Shown here one piece after another: positions 34,784-45,252 of a stretch of DNA of 64,000 bases (position 1 is its first letter; every line of letters begins with the position of its first letter). The position numbers and the translations under genes are program-made. The DNA comes from Pseudeuparius sepicola. Lineage: Eukaryota; Arthropoda; Insecta; Coleoptera; Anthribidae. The stretch covers positions 19,634,501 through 19,698,500 of the forward strand of contig OY987301.1 of NCBI GenBank assembly GCA_963920635.1, in the 5' to 3' direction. The notes beneath the pieces were generated by a model. It ran no database searches. It was not told the DNA's origin and worked only from the letters and a program-made list of their open reading frames with translations.

Positions 34784-35450
34784 ATGCCAGTAGTGGGAGT
34801 TGTTTGCAGCATCACTGCATGCAAAAATAACTCAAGAAAGACGAAGGAAGCTGGGCATTTTTTAACTTCCCGAAAGATGTAACAATTCAGGAAAAATAGT
34901 TAAAATATTGTTATCCTAAGGACAAAGAATAATGGAGCTGCTTTAATAAAAGAGTCTATACCACATTTCAAGTTTCAAGCCATGAACTACAGGCCAGGTT
35001 ATTGAATTTACAAGCAAAGAAGCTGAAAAAAGACGGCAAGTACCTAGTTTCAAAACTTTTGTGTGGAAAATGTCTTTCTACCTAAATTAATTTTCCAGCC
35101 GTTCCTTCATTGTTCTTAGCAGTGAATTATGCAGAACCCGAAAATACCTGGGAAAATACCGAAAGATCTATGTATATTGATGTATTAGTTTGCAAAGAAA
35201 CACCAACGGAATTAAGTATTACGCGACAAAGAAAATGGTGATAATTTCATTGACACTTCTAACAAGGTGACACTGCTTAAAAAAATCTAAAGCACGTTGG
35301 ACAGAAGACGAATCGTCTAGAGCTTTTACTCTTGATATTTTAGTAAATGAAACGAGCCTTTATTTATCTGAGAGAAACCTGGCATTATCGTCTGCTCACG
35401 CTAGTAACATTGCAACAATGGGGCTGTGCCACAAAGACACATCCCATAAT
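34784..35450 (+). pseudogene. P-element/THAP9-like transposase relic
   Basis: The ATG at 34784 opens a THAP-type DNA-binding domain: MPVVGVVCSITACKNNSRK with the first two zinc cysteines four residues apart, then (after a frameshift) NFPKDVTIQEK, and a diverged C..H segment. The AVPSLFL motif that ends THAP domains follows a 63-bp gap (35036-35098) that looks like an intron: GCAAGT donor, TTTTCCAG acceptor, joining in phase to give DAVPSLFL. Further on are KARWTEDESSRAFTLDI and, one frame over from 35347, RAFIYLRETWHYRL with TLQQW, which match the W-ED-A--L and YLRE---LP--STL--W block of P-element transposases. Stops and at least three frameshifts abolish function. The catalytic domain is not found downstream. 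No terminal repeats identified. Confidence 0.68.
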
Positions 35451-35674
35451 ACCGTTTGAAAGTTATCGCAAAATGGCACATATGCATTATAAAAAGTATA
35501 TTTTGTATTGTATTATACAATACCGCCGTATGTTTTACACGATAGTAACGGAAATTTTTGAATTTTAATTTTTTTTTGGTCAAATTCCGACCTACAATTT
35601 TTTTTTGAAAATACCGTGGAGCTTTCTCCATACAAACGGATAAACAACGAAAAAAGTGGTGTCTTCATCCATTA

Positions 35675-36421
35675 TACAGGGTGGACCCAATGGACTATAC
35701 GATAGGTGTAAAAGACAAAAAAATTTCGAGTTGAAACTCGCTTTGGGGGATCAGCCTTGCTTGATTAGAAAGTGATTTGCACCATATTTTTAATTTTAAA
35801 AATCAAGCAGGCCTTGACAGGGTCAATTTATTCATTTTCAGTTCAAGTATACTACCTTTTCCTCAAGAGATATGGAAAAATTTTATTAAAAAAAGTTGTT
35901 CAGAATGCAATTCCAAATTACCGTACCAAATTATAAAAAAATCGGCACATTTTGATTTATTTTATTTTTTCAATTTTTGCGGTTTTAGCGCAAATCAAGT
36001 ACATTTATCGAAAAATTTTATCAGAAAAAAGTTTTCAGAATGCAAATTTAAGACCCTGTGCTAATTTTCAAAACAATCGGTATACTTTGATTTTTTTCCA
36101 AAAAATAAAGTTGAAATTTAAAAAAAAAATCTAAGTCTGCCGATTGTTTTAAAATTTGGTACGGGGACTTATATTTTCATTCTCGACAACTTTTTCCAAT
36201 AAAATGTTTCGATATCTCTTAAGCAAAATGTAGTTTACCTGAACTGGAAACGAATAAATTGTCCCTGTAAAGGCCTGCTTGATTTTTAAAATATAATAAT
36301 ATGGTGCAAATTAGTTTCTAATCAAGCAGGGCTAATCCCCCAAGGGTCAAGTTTCAACTCGAAATTTTTTTGTCTTTTACACCTATCGTATAGTCGATCT
36401 GGGTTCTGGGTCCACCCTGTA
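35675..36421. mobile_element. Palindrome F (0.75 kb), TACAGGGTGGACCC termini
   Basis: Inverted arms run from TACAGGGTGGACCCA at the left to TGGGTCCACCCTGTA at the right, centred near 36050-36090. Shared blocks include GTCTTTTACACCTATCGTAT, CCCCC/GGGGG-flanked loops and AATCAAGCAGG. No second layer of termini is obvious, although GACCCTGTG occurs close to the centre at about 36051. Frames at 35777-36134 are mirror artefacts. Confidence 0.78.
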
Positions 36422-38121
36422 TATTATCTCGTATAAATATGTACATATTATCCATACACCACTACAACTGCGTACCCTTTTTTTACAAAAATTTACACGT
36501 TATCTGTACGCAAATATGTTAAAACCTCAAAAATAACAGTCTTCTGTGCTGAAATACCTAATTTGTAGTATATGTTTAAAAGTTATTTTGATATTTCAGT
36601 AATTATAATATGTAAAAAACTACACAGAATCAACTCGTACTTAACACGATTTTTTGACCCTTAGAAAATAATTCACAAGGTAGGATTGGCTTAGTTGTAG
36701 AAACGAGTTTTACTGTCCTGATACCATCTCCAGACCAGAAAAAAATCAACATTGATGTTAAAATTACGAATTTTAAAAAGTCCATCCCCAGCGTGCCCAT
36801 AGGCCAATCGCCAGTGAAGTCAATCAAGTAACTCGGTGTAGGTCTTTTCCTAATGAGCCATTCGCCATTCTTATAACTAATTTGACTCTTATACGATAAA
36901 AGAAGTTATGATTGTGCAGTCGGCTTGTCTAGTGTGACGTCACACTAATTGGTTCATCGAGCGACCGCAAATATCTGGTCCAGGCGGCGGGACCCCACTT
37001 TGAATAGAATTATTTGTCTAAACGCATACGGGACGCACACAGAAGATAGATTGGCAGCGGGCTGTTATGGGCTCGTCAACAACAAGAAAATTAGACCGGC
37101 TATGAGAACGCTCCGCGAAATGTTATTTGCCCCAAATGCATCGCGAAACGTTATTTGATGTGGCAGTTTATTGGCTCCCTCTGCTACTGCGATCAGAGTG
37201 AGGTTGGTTAGTCCACCGAATGAATATATAACACATAGAAGGGTCACTGCGCATATGGCCGAGGCAGGTCGGTCTCGTCCCTGCTGAAAACTATGCAAGA
37301 CACAGTTCATCTATACAGTCCAGTCGGCGAGAGATAATGGCGAAGGCGACGGGAGCACTTCCTTCTGTGGTTCCAATATTTCTACTCTTGGTACCTGACA
37401 AAGATGAGATCAAGCTGCCGGGGCCAACTGAAGCTACTATGATTATAATATACGGTGGGTTGATCTATGGTCAAGCTGAGCGGTGAATTTATAAAAAAAA
37501 TTACCACCAGTTAATTAACGTAATATTTTAGGGTCATAATATTATTAGGTTAGGTACTTATAGAATTACTTTTCGTTCATCATTTAACCGCATATTCAAT
37601 TTCAACATTTTATCTGTCAACCGCCCCCTCACCCCAAATCGACAAAGTCTAGATACAGCCTTAGCATACACTGCATACGTTGGCTTCTAAATAAGTGCCT
37701 ATTTGTGTCAAATACATATTATTACGTATACCATACCTACATATTATTATCTACCGTTTTGGGGATGATGTTGCTAATACCTAGTTGTTCAACAACATTG
37801 GTGATTTGGAATTCCAGTACCTAGGTATGTATGTGCATGTGCATTCGCCCATATAGATATATTCCAAAGAAAAATTGGGTAGCCTTGATCTAAAAACAAA
37901 TGCACTTCATTACATTTATGAATGCAACTTCAATATCTGCGCCGAACAATTGCATTAAATGTCTAGTTTTACATTTTATTTGCCAACGCGTATCCGGTAT
38001 CATTTTTTTAACACGCATATATTCAAATTTTGAGGTGACCCGTTCCGCAGAGTAGATCTGAGCGTGTCGTTATAAATATACACGGGCATTCCTATATCCG
38101 GGCTCAGGTTTCTTCTTCTTC
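36422..38121. other. No gene recognised
   Basis: Mostly AT-rich. A patch at 36900-37330 is richer in GC and contains GTGTGACGTCACAC near 36928, a palindromic CRE-like site, and overlapping frames on both strands (36949-37158 plus, 37065-37310 minus) of unknown nature. This is one of the few places in the window that could hold a host regulatory element. Confidence 0.3.
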
Positions 38122-39705
38122 TACAGTGTGTTTCACTTTAAGTGGCGACAATTAATTATTTTTTAACGGGGCGGCCTATTTTCGAAAACTTTTTTTTAAA
38201 TATGGTACTCCACAAGCTCTACATCCTGGTACATGCTATTTTAAAATTCGCCCTTTCCCTAGCCTACTACGATAACAAATAAGACACAAAAAATGAAGAA
38301 AGTATATTAGGCATTTTTTTTACGAAAAAAACAAATATCACTATCGATTTAGGCACATCTGGATACCCCGAATCCCAAGTTTCAATGTCGTAACTTATAC
38401 CCAGTGTTCACAATTTAGGTGCAAAAAATGAAAAAATCGACTTTTTGAGAGTGCCCTGTGTAAACGATACTGAGTCTCTTCCAAATGTTAGGTTGCCAAT
38501 GGATTGGGAGTCACCTACTCTATCAATTTGCACAATATCATCCGCTTATCTAATACAGAGTGTTCATAATAAATACGGAAATAAGTCTATATTTCTATTA
38601 TTACTTCTAATTTGCAGGAAATATGCATTGTGTTACTTTAAATCAATTAAATTCAAATAAAAATTTTAAAAATACCTAATTATTTAATTTTTACTTTTTA
38701 CAGACTACGAGTAGTACAGAAAAGTAAGGAAAATAACAAAAGGTCGGTACATTATTAAGTTTTAAATTTGCTGATTTCAATTAGACCACCCTGTGCAGCA
38801 ACAGATTTTTCCAATCCCTTCCTACAGTTGTTAGTAACTTTTTGTAGTACTCCTGCGTAATCGATCTACATACATCACGATTTTTTTCTTTTAGATCGTT
38901 CACATTGGTAGGACGGTCTCGATAAACTTTTTCTTTGAGGGTAGCCCCAAAGGAAGTATAAATCTGTTGCTGCACAGAAACTGAACTGAAATCAGCAAAA
39001 TTTAAAACTTAATAATGTTCCGACCTTTTGTTATTTTTCCTTACTTTTCTGTACTACTCGTAGTCTGTAAAAAGTAAAAATTAAATAATTAGGTATTTTT
39101 AAAATTTTTATTTGAATTGAATTGATTTAAAGTAACACAATGCATATTTCCTGCAAATTAGAAGCAAGAATAAAAAGATAGACTTAGTTTTTAAAATTTC
39201 GTGGCACACGTAGTAACAAAATAATTGTGCCGATTTTTTCGATATTTCCGTATTTATTATGAACACTCTGTATTAGATAAGCGGATGATATTGTGCAAAT
39301 TGATAGAGTAGGTGACTCCCAATCCATTGGCAACCTAACATTTGGAAAAGACTCAGTATCGTTTACACAGGGCACTCTCAAAAAGTCGATTTTTTTATTT
39401 TTTGCACCTAAATTGTGAACACTCGGTATAAGTTACGACATTGAAACTTGGGATTTGGGGTATCCAGATGTGCTTAAATCGATAGAGATATTTGTTTTTT
39501 TCGTACAAAAATGCCTAATATACTTTCTTCATTTTTTGGGTCTTATTTGTTATCGTAGTAGGCTAGGGAAAGGGCAAATTTTAAAATAGCATGTACCAGG
39601 ATGTAGAGCTTTTTGAATACCATATTAAAAAAAAAAGTTTTCGAAAATAGGCCGCCCCGTTAAAAAATAATGAATTGTCGCCACTTAAAGTGAAACACAC
39701 TGTAT
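38122..39705. mobile_element. Palindrome G (1.58 kb), three concentric termini
   Basis: Outer pair: TACAGTGTGTTTCACTTTAA (38122) and its inverse (39705). Second pair: CCCAGTGTTCACAATTTAGG (38399) and its inverse ending at 39429. Third pair: TACAGAGTGTTCATAATAAA (38554) and its inverse ending at 39272. The arms match closely up to about 38811 and from about 38954, leaving a loop of roughly 145 bp that encodes a transposase tail. A further CACCCTGTG end lies next to the loop on the left at about 38790. The outer 45 bp also occur in the small element at 49766-49858. Confidence 0.8.
38781..38975 (-). pseudogene. Mariner-like transposase C-terminus in the loop of palindrome G
   Basis: The minus frame encodes KEKVYRDRPTNVNDLKEK followed by RDVCRSITQEYYKKLL, matching the VYxxxPxxxxDLKxRIxxxCxxI segment that follows the third catalytic residue in mariner-like transposases. 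It runs out into the palindrome arm at both ends. So palindrome G represents the 3' end of an element repeated tail-to-tail, the reverse of what is seen in palindrome B. No catalytic residues remain. Confidence 0.6.
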
Positions 39706-40163
39706 ATTAGAAGTAAATTTTCATGCATTCTCTTTTGCTATCGAAATTATGTTGGATACCTAATGACTTTGGTAGCCCCCGTGGAGATGTTGGTCTTTGT
39801 TCTTTAGCTCTGCAAAACCAGAGAGTTGGATGGTTTTCTTTGATTCGATTTTCCCAATAGTATAATGTGTATATTTATTATTATTATTTTAGTATTTGTT
39901 TTTTAATGGTATGTTATGATTTTCTATGCATTTTTTCGGGATATGTCAGTATATAAAATTTTAATGTGGTACCATAATAAAAATGTAAAAAAAAACTTTT
40001 ATAAAAATCGCCTTCTCTAATTATTATTGGACTTCATTAATCCAGTTATTATTAAGTTGAAGCGTGAAAATCAAATGAAATGTCAATGTTTAGAATGTTG
40101 TCTACAAAGACAATACTGATAAACAGTTCTTGATTTTATTATCGTTATTTTGATTTGTAAGTA
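39706..40163. other. No gene recognised
   Basis: AT-rich spacer with ATTATT runs. Confidence 0.4.
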
Positions 40164-40649
40164 GAGAAAGAGACCCAAATTTGAGACACTTTTTTTGTAA
40201 ATTTGAAATAAAATTCACCGTTAAACAAATTTTTATTAATATTGTATTAGACTACTTGGTTAGTGTATTGACAAAACAGTGATCCAAAGAAACTACATTA
40301 AAATAGCAACATAGACAAATTATTGAACTAAAAATTTGTTTGCCAATTGCCCCATATAATAAAAGGTTGCCTAATTTGAGACAGGCTGACTAATTTGAGA
40401 CAGACTGACGTCCCAATTACGCACTGCCTTTACAGCTTATACCATAGCATGAGAGCCCCATTACTTGTGTTTTTTGGCATCTGTAATCAAAAAAATTAAA
40501 ATATTGTTGATAGTCTCAATTACATAACCCATTTGCTATCTCAAATTAGGAATTTTCAGTATAAAAAATGGACAAAAGTATTTTATTTTAATTATGAAAA
40601 AATAGTGCCAGATTTCAATGAGACATCATTAAGCAATACCTCCTATATA

Positions 40650-42239
40650 CGAGCCCTGTCCCATATTAGTTGGCCCAGCTCGCTAAAAACTATAATTCGG
40701 TATTTTAATCCTAAACCAAGATTCGTAAATTTACTAAAACATTATTTACTACTTACATTTGGAGAGTTTTATATTATTTTACACATTTTCTAAATAATTC
40801 CATTGTAAGTAAAGAAACAATATTTAGAATGTATTTTAGAGTACATGCAGAGCCAATGTATTAAAAATTTAATATCAATATGGCTTTGAAATAAACAAAC
40901 TCATTGTGACAACTAATTTCATTTAACATTTGTAAGTCATTCAGTAGTCTCATACACCCAGTGTCAAGTTAATATTACTCTTAAAAAATTATTAAAATGA
41001 CGCGAGGAAAGGCGGTTAGTGAGGATGTACGGAAGATAATTATTTCCTTGTCACAATCGGGAAAATCGGCATCAGAAATTGGTAATATTGTCAATTTATC
41101 TCGATATACCGTTCGAAAGATCATACAGTTATATAAAATAACAACCTCTATCGCCCAAAAGCAAAAAACTGGAAGAAAGCGTAGAGTTGCTAATATCAAT
41201 AAAAGAGCTTTAAGAAGAATACTTGTTAAAAACCACCGATTCAATTATGGAGAAATAAGTATATTATGGAATACTGCAACTGGGAAGAAGAACAACATGC
41301 CACAGGGTTGCTATGGAATTGGGTTTTAAAGTTTACAAGGTAGGTTTAAAGTTTATTTGTATCTGCAGTTTTAAATCATTTTTATGAGTACTCTTTTAGG
41401 CAAAAGAAAAACCATTACTCACTGGCGCACAGAAAAAAACTAGGTTGTTATTGGTAAAACAATACAGACACTGGTCTCAGGAACAATGGGATTCAGTTCA
41501 CTGGAGTGACGAATCCAGATTTGAAGTGTGTGTAGGTGATAGCCGGAGTAGAGTAATAAGAAAGAAAGAGGAGGCGTATCATTCAGGCTGTGTGAAAAGA
41601 AAAATAAAATTTCCTGCATTCGGTAATGGTTTGGGGATCCATGTCTGCTAAAGGAGTATGCAGCCTGCACTTTGTAGAAGGTATCGTGAATGCCGAAAGA
41701 TACATTTGTATTCTGGAAACATACCTAAAACCTACTTTAGAGGAATGCCGAAGAACTGGATTTGTCAACAAGATGGCGCTGCGTGGCATTCAGCAAAACG
41801 GGTTAGAAACTGGCTGTTGGAAAACAATATTCTGCTTTTACCATGGGTATCCAGTAGCCCAGATTTGTCCCCAATTGAAACTTTATGGCATATCATGAAG
41901 TTTAGTTTTGCCCCAAATGATTGCCAGGAGTTAGCCAATACCATGTCTAGACGTGTTTAAGCTGTTATAAGTAGAAAAGGTGACGTAACTCAGTGGTAGC
42001 ATTAGTTAAGTAGTAGAGTGCCTTATTATCTAGGGCCAAAACTTTGCATTGGATACTACTGTTCTTATTTTTTGTTACTTTATCTAGTAAAATAAAACTG
42101 TTTTGTATATTTCGAAGTTTATTTGTTACCGATTTGACTAAAAGAAACCATTATTTCCTTATATTTTATTTTTATTCAAGTATATTCAAGAATTGCCACA
42201 TTTAGATTGACTGGGCCAACTAATATGGGACGGGGCTCG
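40650..42239 (+). mobile_element. Complete Tc1 element, 1.59 kb, TA target
   Basis: Terminal inverted repeats of about 30 bp: CGAGCCCTGTCCCATATTAG plus TTGGCCCAG at the left and the inverse at the right with one difference. TA dinucleotides flank both ends (40648-40649, 42240-42241). The single gene inside is a DD34E transposase with frameshifts. The structure is full length, and the element sits inside an older TA-flanked element, so it is the younger of the two. Confidence 0.9.
40997..41960 (+). pseudogene. Tc1 transposase (DD34E), frameshifted, possible 60-bp intron
   Basis: The N-terminal 100 codons hold the bipartite paired-like DNA-binding domain (SLSQSGKSASEIGNIV, then LSRYTVRKII, TGRKRRV). 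The catalytic part follows: HWSDESRF (first D), MVWGSMSAKGV, WICQQDGAAWHSAKRV (second D) and SPDLSPIETLWH (E). From second D to E there are 34 residues, as in Tc1. Frame changes near 41290, 41620 and 41750 break the protein. Between MELGFKVYK and AKEKPLL lies a 60-bp segment (41340-41399) with GTAGGT at its start and CTTTTAG at its end, containing an in-frame stop; skipping it restores the frame. This could be a small intron or a lineage-specific insertion. Confidence 0.87.
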
Positions 42240-42518
42240 TACTAACTACTACGACACATACCTACAATTTTTTACACCTTACCTTCACTGTAAATGCCTG
42301 TTTATATACACTATCAAAAAAGTTTTTCAGTCAAATCATACCAAATGTGCTTTTGTACAGAAACAAACGAACTGAAGCGCTCAACTACCACTTTAACACT
42401 ACGCAGCAATTTATTTCAATTAGTCTAGACTATTTCTGTCAGATGGCGTTACATATCCGTTCATATAAGGAGCTATCTTAAATTAGGCACCTATCTCAAA
42501 CTTGGGTCTCTTCCTCTA

Positions 42519-44158
42519 TTCCAATTTAGCTGTGTTCGTGGAGCAATCCCTAGCAAGTTTCGAATTAGTAACTGTCAATCTCATTGATGAGTTTGAATTT
42601 TTGAATTTCGTTAAACCAATCACTGACGGTTACTAGTTCAGGACCGGTTCGGGTTTGCTGTGCGAACATAGCTATTGATATTTCATTTGATTTCCATGGC
42701 CAACTTGATAAGAACTGGATTGATGAAGTCCAACCGGGAGTGAGGTGATTTTCAGGAAAGTAATTTTTTCTCGATATATTTCTTATGGAACATCATTAAA
42801 ATTTCATACAGTAACTAGAAAAAAGCGTTTTTTTTTAAATGCGAAGAAAATCAGATCATGCCATTAAAAAGTTGGTTGCCATAGCAACGAAATTGTTTAC
42901 ATCAAGAAAAATTTAATTTCCTAAATTTATGGCAAAAAATATTGCTAGAACATTTTTTATAATAATTAATAATTCAGGAAATATATAAACACCTTTCATT
43001 ACGTTTTACTCACCATGTATATGCTAGTCGAAAACATAAGAACATTTCAAAAAAGAAAATGTTTTTAAATTTTATACTATTATATTATTATATACCTATG
43101 TGTACTTAATATTGTGCACGACCTACCCACAATGTTAGCTATTTTGTCGCAGCTGACAATTTTACAATAATTTATTGCTGGCTTTGCCATACAAACCGGC
43201 ACCGTCGCAATGACATTATCATTGCGATGGTGCCGGACAAACGCGCAATTTGACAATGCATTGCGCATTAGTGGAATTTGAAACTATTGTACATGTCATC
43301 CAATAAATAAAAACAATTGAAATTATTGGACCTTTCTCAACAAAGTAACGTGAAAACAAAGCCTTTCTGAGGAAAATGTTATACCAAAAACCACATTTAT
43401 TTTCAAAAATTCTATCATATTGTCAGGTTGTGCGCGTGGCGAATATTTTTGGGGGATTTCGGACACTGAACTATTTTACCAAAAAAATAAAACTGGATGG
43501 AAACGGGCCTCATGCACTTTGACCCGTGGAAACCGGAAATCCGGTCGAAATTGAACTTGGTCAGTTAACTTTTTGCAAAAGATCTAAACATGGCAATTTT
43601 TTAAAACTTTCAGAATAACTTAAAAATCGACTTGTCCGATGTAAATTGACCTGTAGAATCTGGATCCGGGCTCAAAATTCCTCTAAATATTTTCTAATTA
43701 CCCGTTCAGTTAACTTTTTTGAATTTCAATGATGCGCATCAAGAAAGTGATTTAAAAAAAAACGAAATTTAAACGAATGCTCCAGCGCACGCAAAAAAAA
43801 CAACATTATTTTGTCAATTATTTTCTAAAAATACTCGTAGCTTAATCTTGTTTCGTGTTCTCGATTAGACTTTTCGCACGGTGCCAGCGAATTAAGGCTA
43901 TCGCGGGCTTATTGCATTGAAATTCCCATTATTCGTCTTCAATTTTTTATTGGATTACCTAATCAAATTAATTGGGATTCAGGACACTTTGATGCTATTC
44001 GTCTGCTGTGCCTAATACACCCCTTGGAAATCGATGAGTATATTACCTAATAATTAAAAGTTCACCCCGTAAGTCCAAGCCCTAACAAGCGATTGCTCCA
44101 TTTTTTTTTTGTTGCTTAGTAGATACCTTTGTTTATGGAGAGTCCATTGTTAAAGTTA
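42519..44158. other. No gene recognised; strong hairpin at 43196-43236
   Basis: The hairpin pairs CCGGCACCGTCGCAATGA (43196-43213) with TCATTGCGATGGTGCCGG (43219-43236), 17 of 18 positions, with a 5-nt loop. A 62-codon minus frame covers it without known motif. Remaining sequence AT-rich. Confidence 0.45.
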
Positions 44159-45252
44159 TACAGGGTGAGTCAGAATGTGCTTTCCTTGACAAGTTATTCG
44201 GGTCTACAGGTTGGCCCAAAAGTATTTCTTTTTATTTATATTTCAATATTACTTAAAATTTTGAAATTTGGTATGTTTTATCTACTTACTAGAAGACGCC
44301 TTAGGGTAGTTTGTTCATTTACACAGTGCCGTAAAAAAGGGTAAAAACTAACAAACCATATTAATTTTTTGCTCAAACTTTTTTGAGGTTATCTTTTTGG
44401 TCTTTCAGGTCCATCATTTCAGTGTATCTTTTTATTTTGCAACAAAAGTGTACTCTTGTTTCATAACGATAAAATCAACCGTTTGCGTTGAAATTGGCAA
44501 AACGTGCCCCAAAACACCTGTTGACTTCAACATTCGAAACATAAAATTTTTACCTACCTCTTTCAAACGTTACAGATCGACTGTACACTCAAAATAAGGA
44601 AAAAAACACCAATTGGACATTGGTCAAAACAGCATTGGTTTTCTTGAAATAGGGCGTTCAAATTTTGTTAAATTCAATTCTTTCCATTTTGAAAGCCAAT
44701 AAGTTTTGGTACATTGTTCATAAGAATTTTTTTCTCAGTTGAAATGGTACGGTCGATGTGTAACGTTTAAAAGCGGTAGGTAAAAATTTTATGTTTCGAA
44801 TGTTGAAGTTAACAGGTGTTTTGGGGCACGTTTTGCCAATTTCAACGCAAACGGTTAATTTTATCATTATGAAACAAGAGTACACTTTTGTTGCAAAATG
44901 AAAAGATACACTGAAATGATGGACCTGCAAGGCCAAAAAGATAATCTTAAAAAAGTTTGAGCAAAAAAATTAATACGGGTTGTTAGCTTTTACCCTTTTT
45001 TAGGGCACTGTGTAAATGAAACGCCCTAAGGCGTCTTCTAGTAAGTATAGATAAAACCTACCAAATTTCAAATTTTTAAGTAGCGCCGTTATTGAGATAT
45101 AAAAAAAAGAAATACTTTTGGGTCACCCTGTAGACCCGAATAACTTTGCAAGGAAAGCCCAAATCCAAAAATTTTATATGAAAGACCCCCCTTAAAACCA
45201 CCTGCCGAACACCCCTTTAAAGTATTTACTATACATTCTGACTCGCCCTGTA
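44159..45252. mobile_element. Palindrome I (1.09 kb), TACAGGGTGAGTC termini
   Basis: Arms from TACAGGGTGAGTCAGAATGT to GACTCGCCCTGTA match closely and meet near 44660-44700. Each arm carries an open frame of about 65-70 codons (44397-44597 plus and 44936-44718 minus) whose products differ at about ten positions; both contain KTCPKTPV and FNIRNIKFLPT. They are open because the arms are copies and may be without coding function. An inner pair TCTACAGGTTGG/CACCCTGTAGA (44210 and 45130) sits 50-120 bp inside the outer termini. Blocks such as GGACCTGCAAGGCCAAAAAG are shared with the half copies at 7782, 31985 and 58930. Confidence 0.78.

Larger units (their letters stand above)
40164..42516. mobile_element. 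Older TA-flanked element interrupted by a Tc1 copy
   Basis: Inverted ends GAGAAAGAGACCCAAATTTG (left) and GAGGAAGAGACCCAAGTTTG (inverse of the right end) are each flanked by TA (40162-40163 and 42517-42518). A 19-bp unit CTAATTTGAGACAGGCTGA is repeated twice at 40371-40408 and resembles the terminal GACCCAAATTTGAGACA; such subterminal repeats may be transposase-binding sites. Removing the inner Tc1 (40650-42239) leaves about 760 bp with no coding frame, so this was a non-autonomous Tc1/mariner-type element. Confidence 0.68.

Noticed and set aside
37371..37450. Possible coding exon next to the GC-richer patch at 36.9-37.3 kb
   Set aside because: Frames are short, no splice sites or motifs could be paired, so only the regulatory possibility is mentioned.
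44397..44936. Paired 65-70 codon frames as a host protein family
   Set aside because: They are inverted copies of a palindrome arm and lack upstream or downstream exons. Kept only as a finding.
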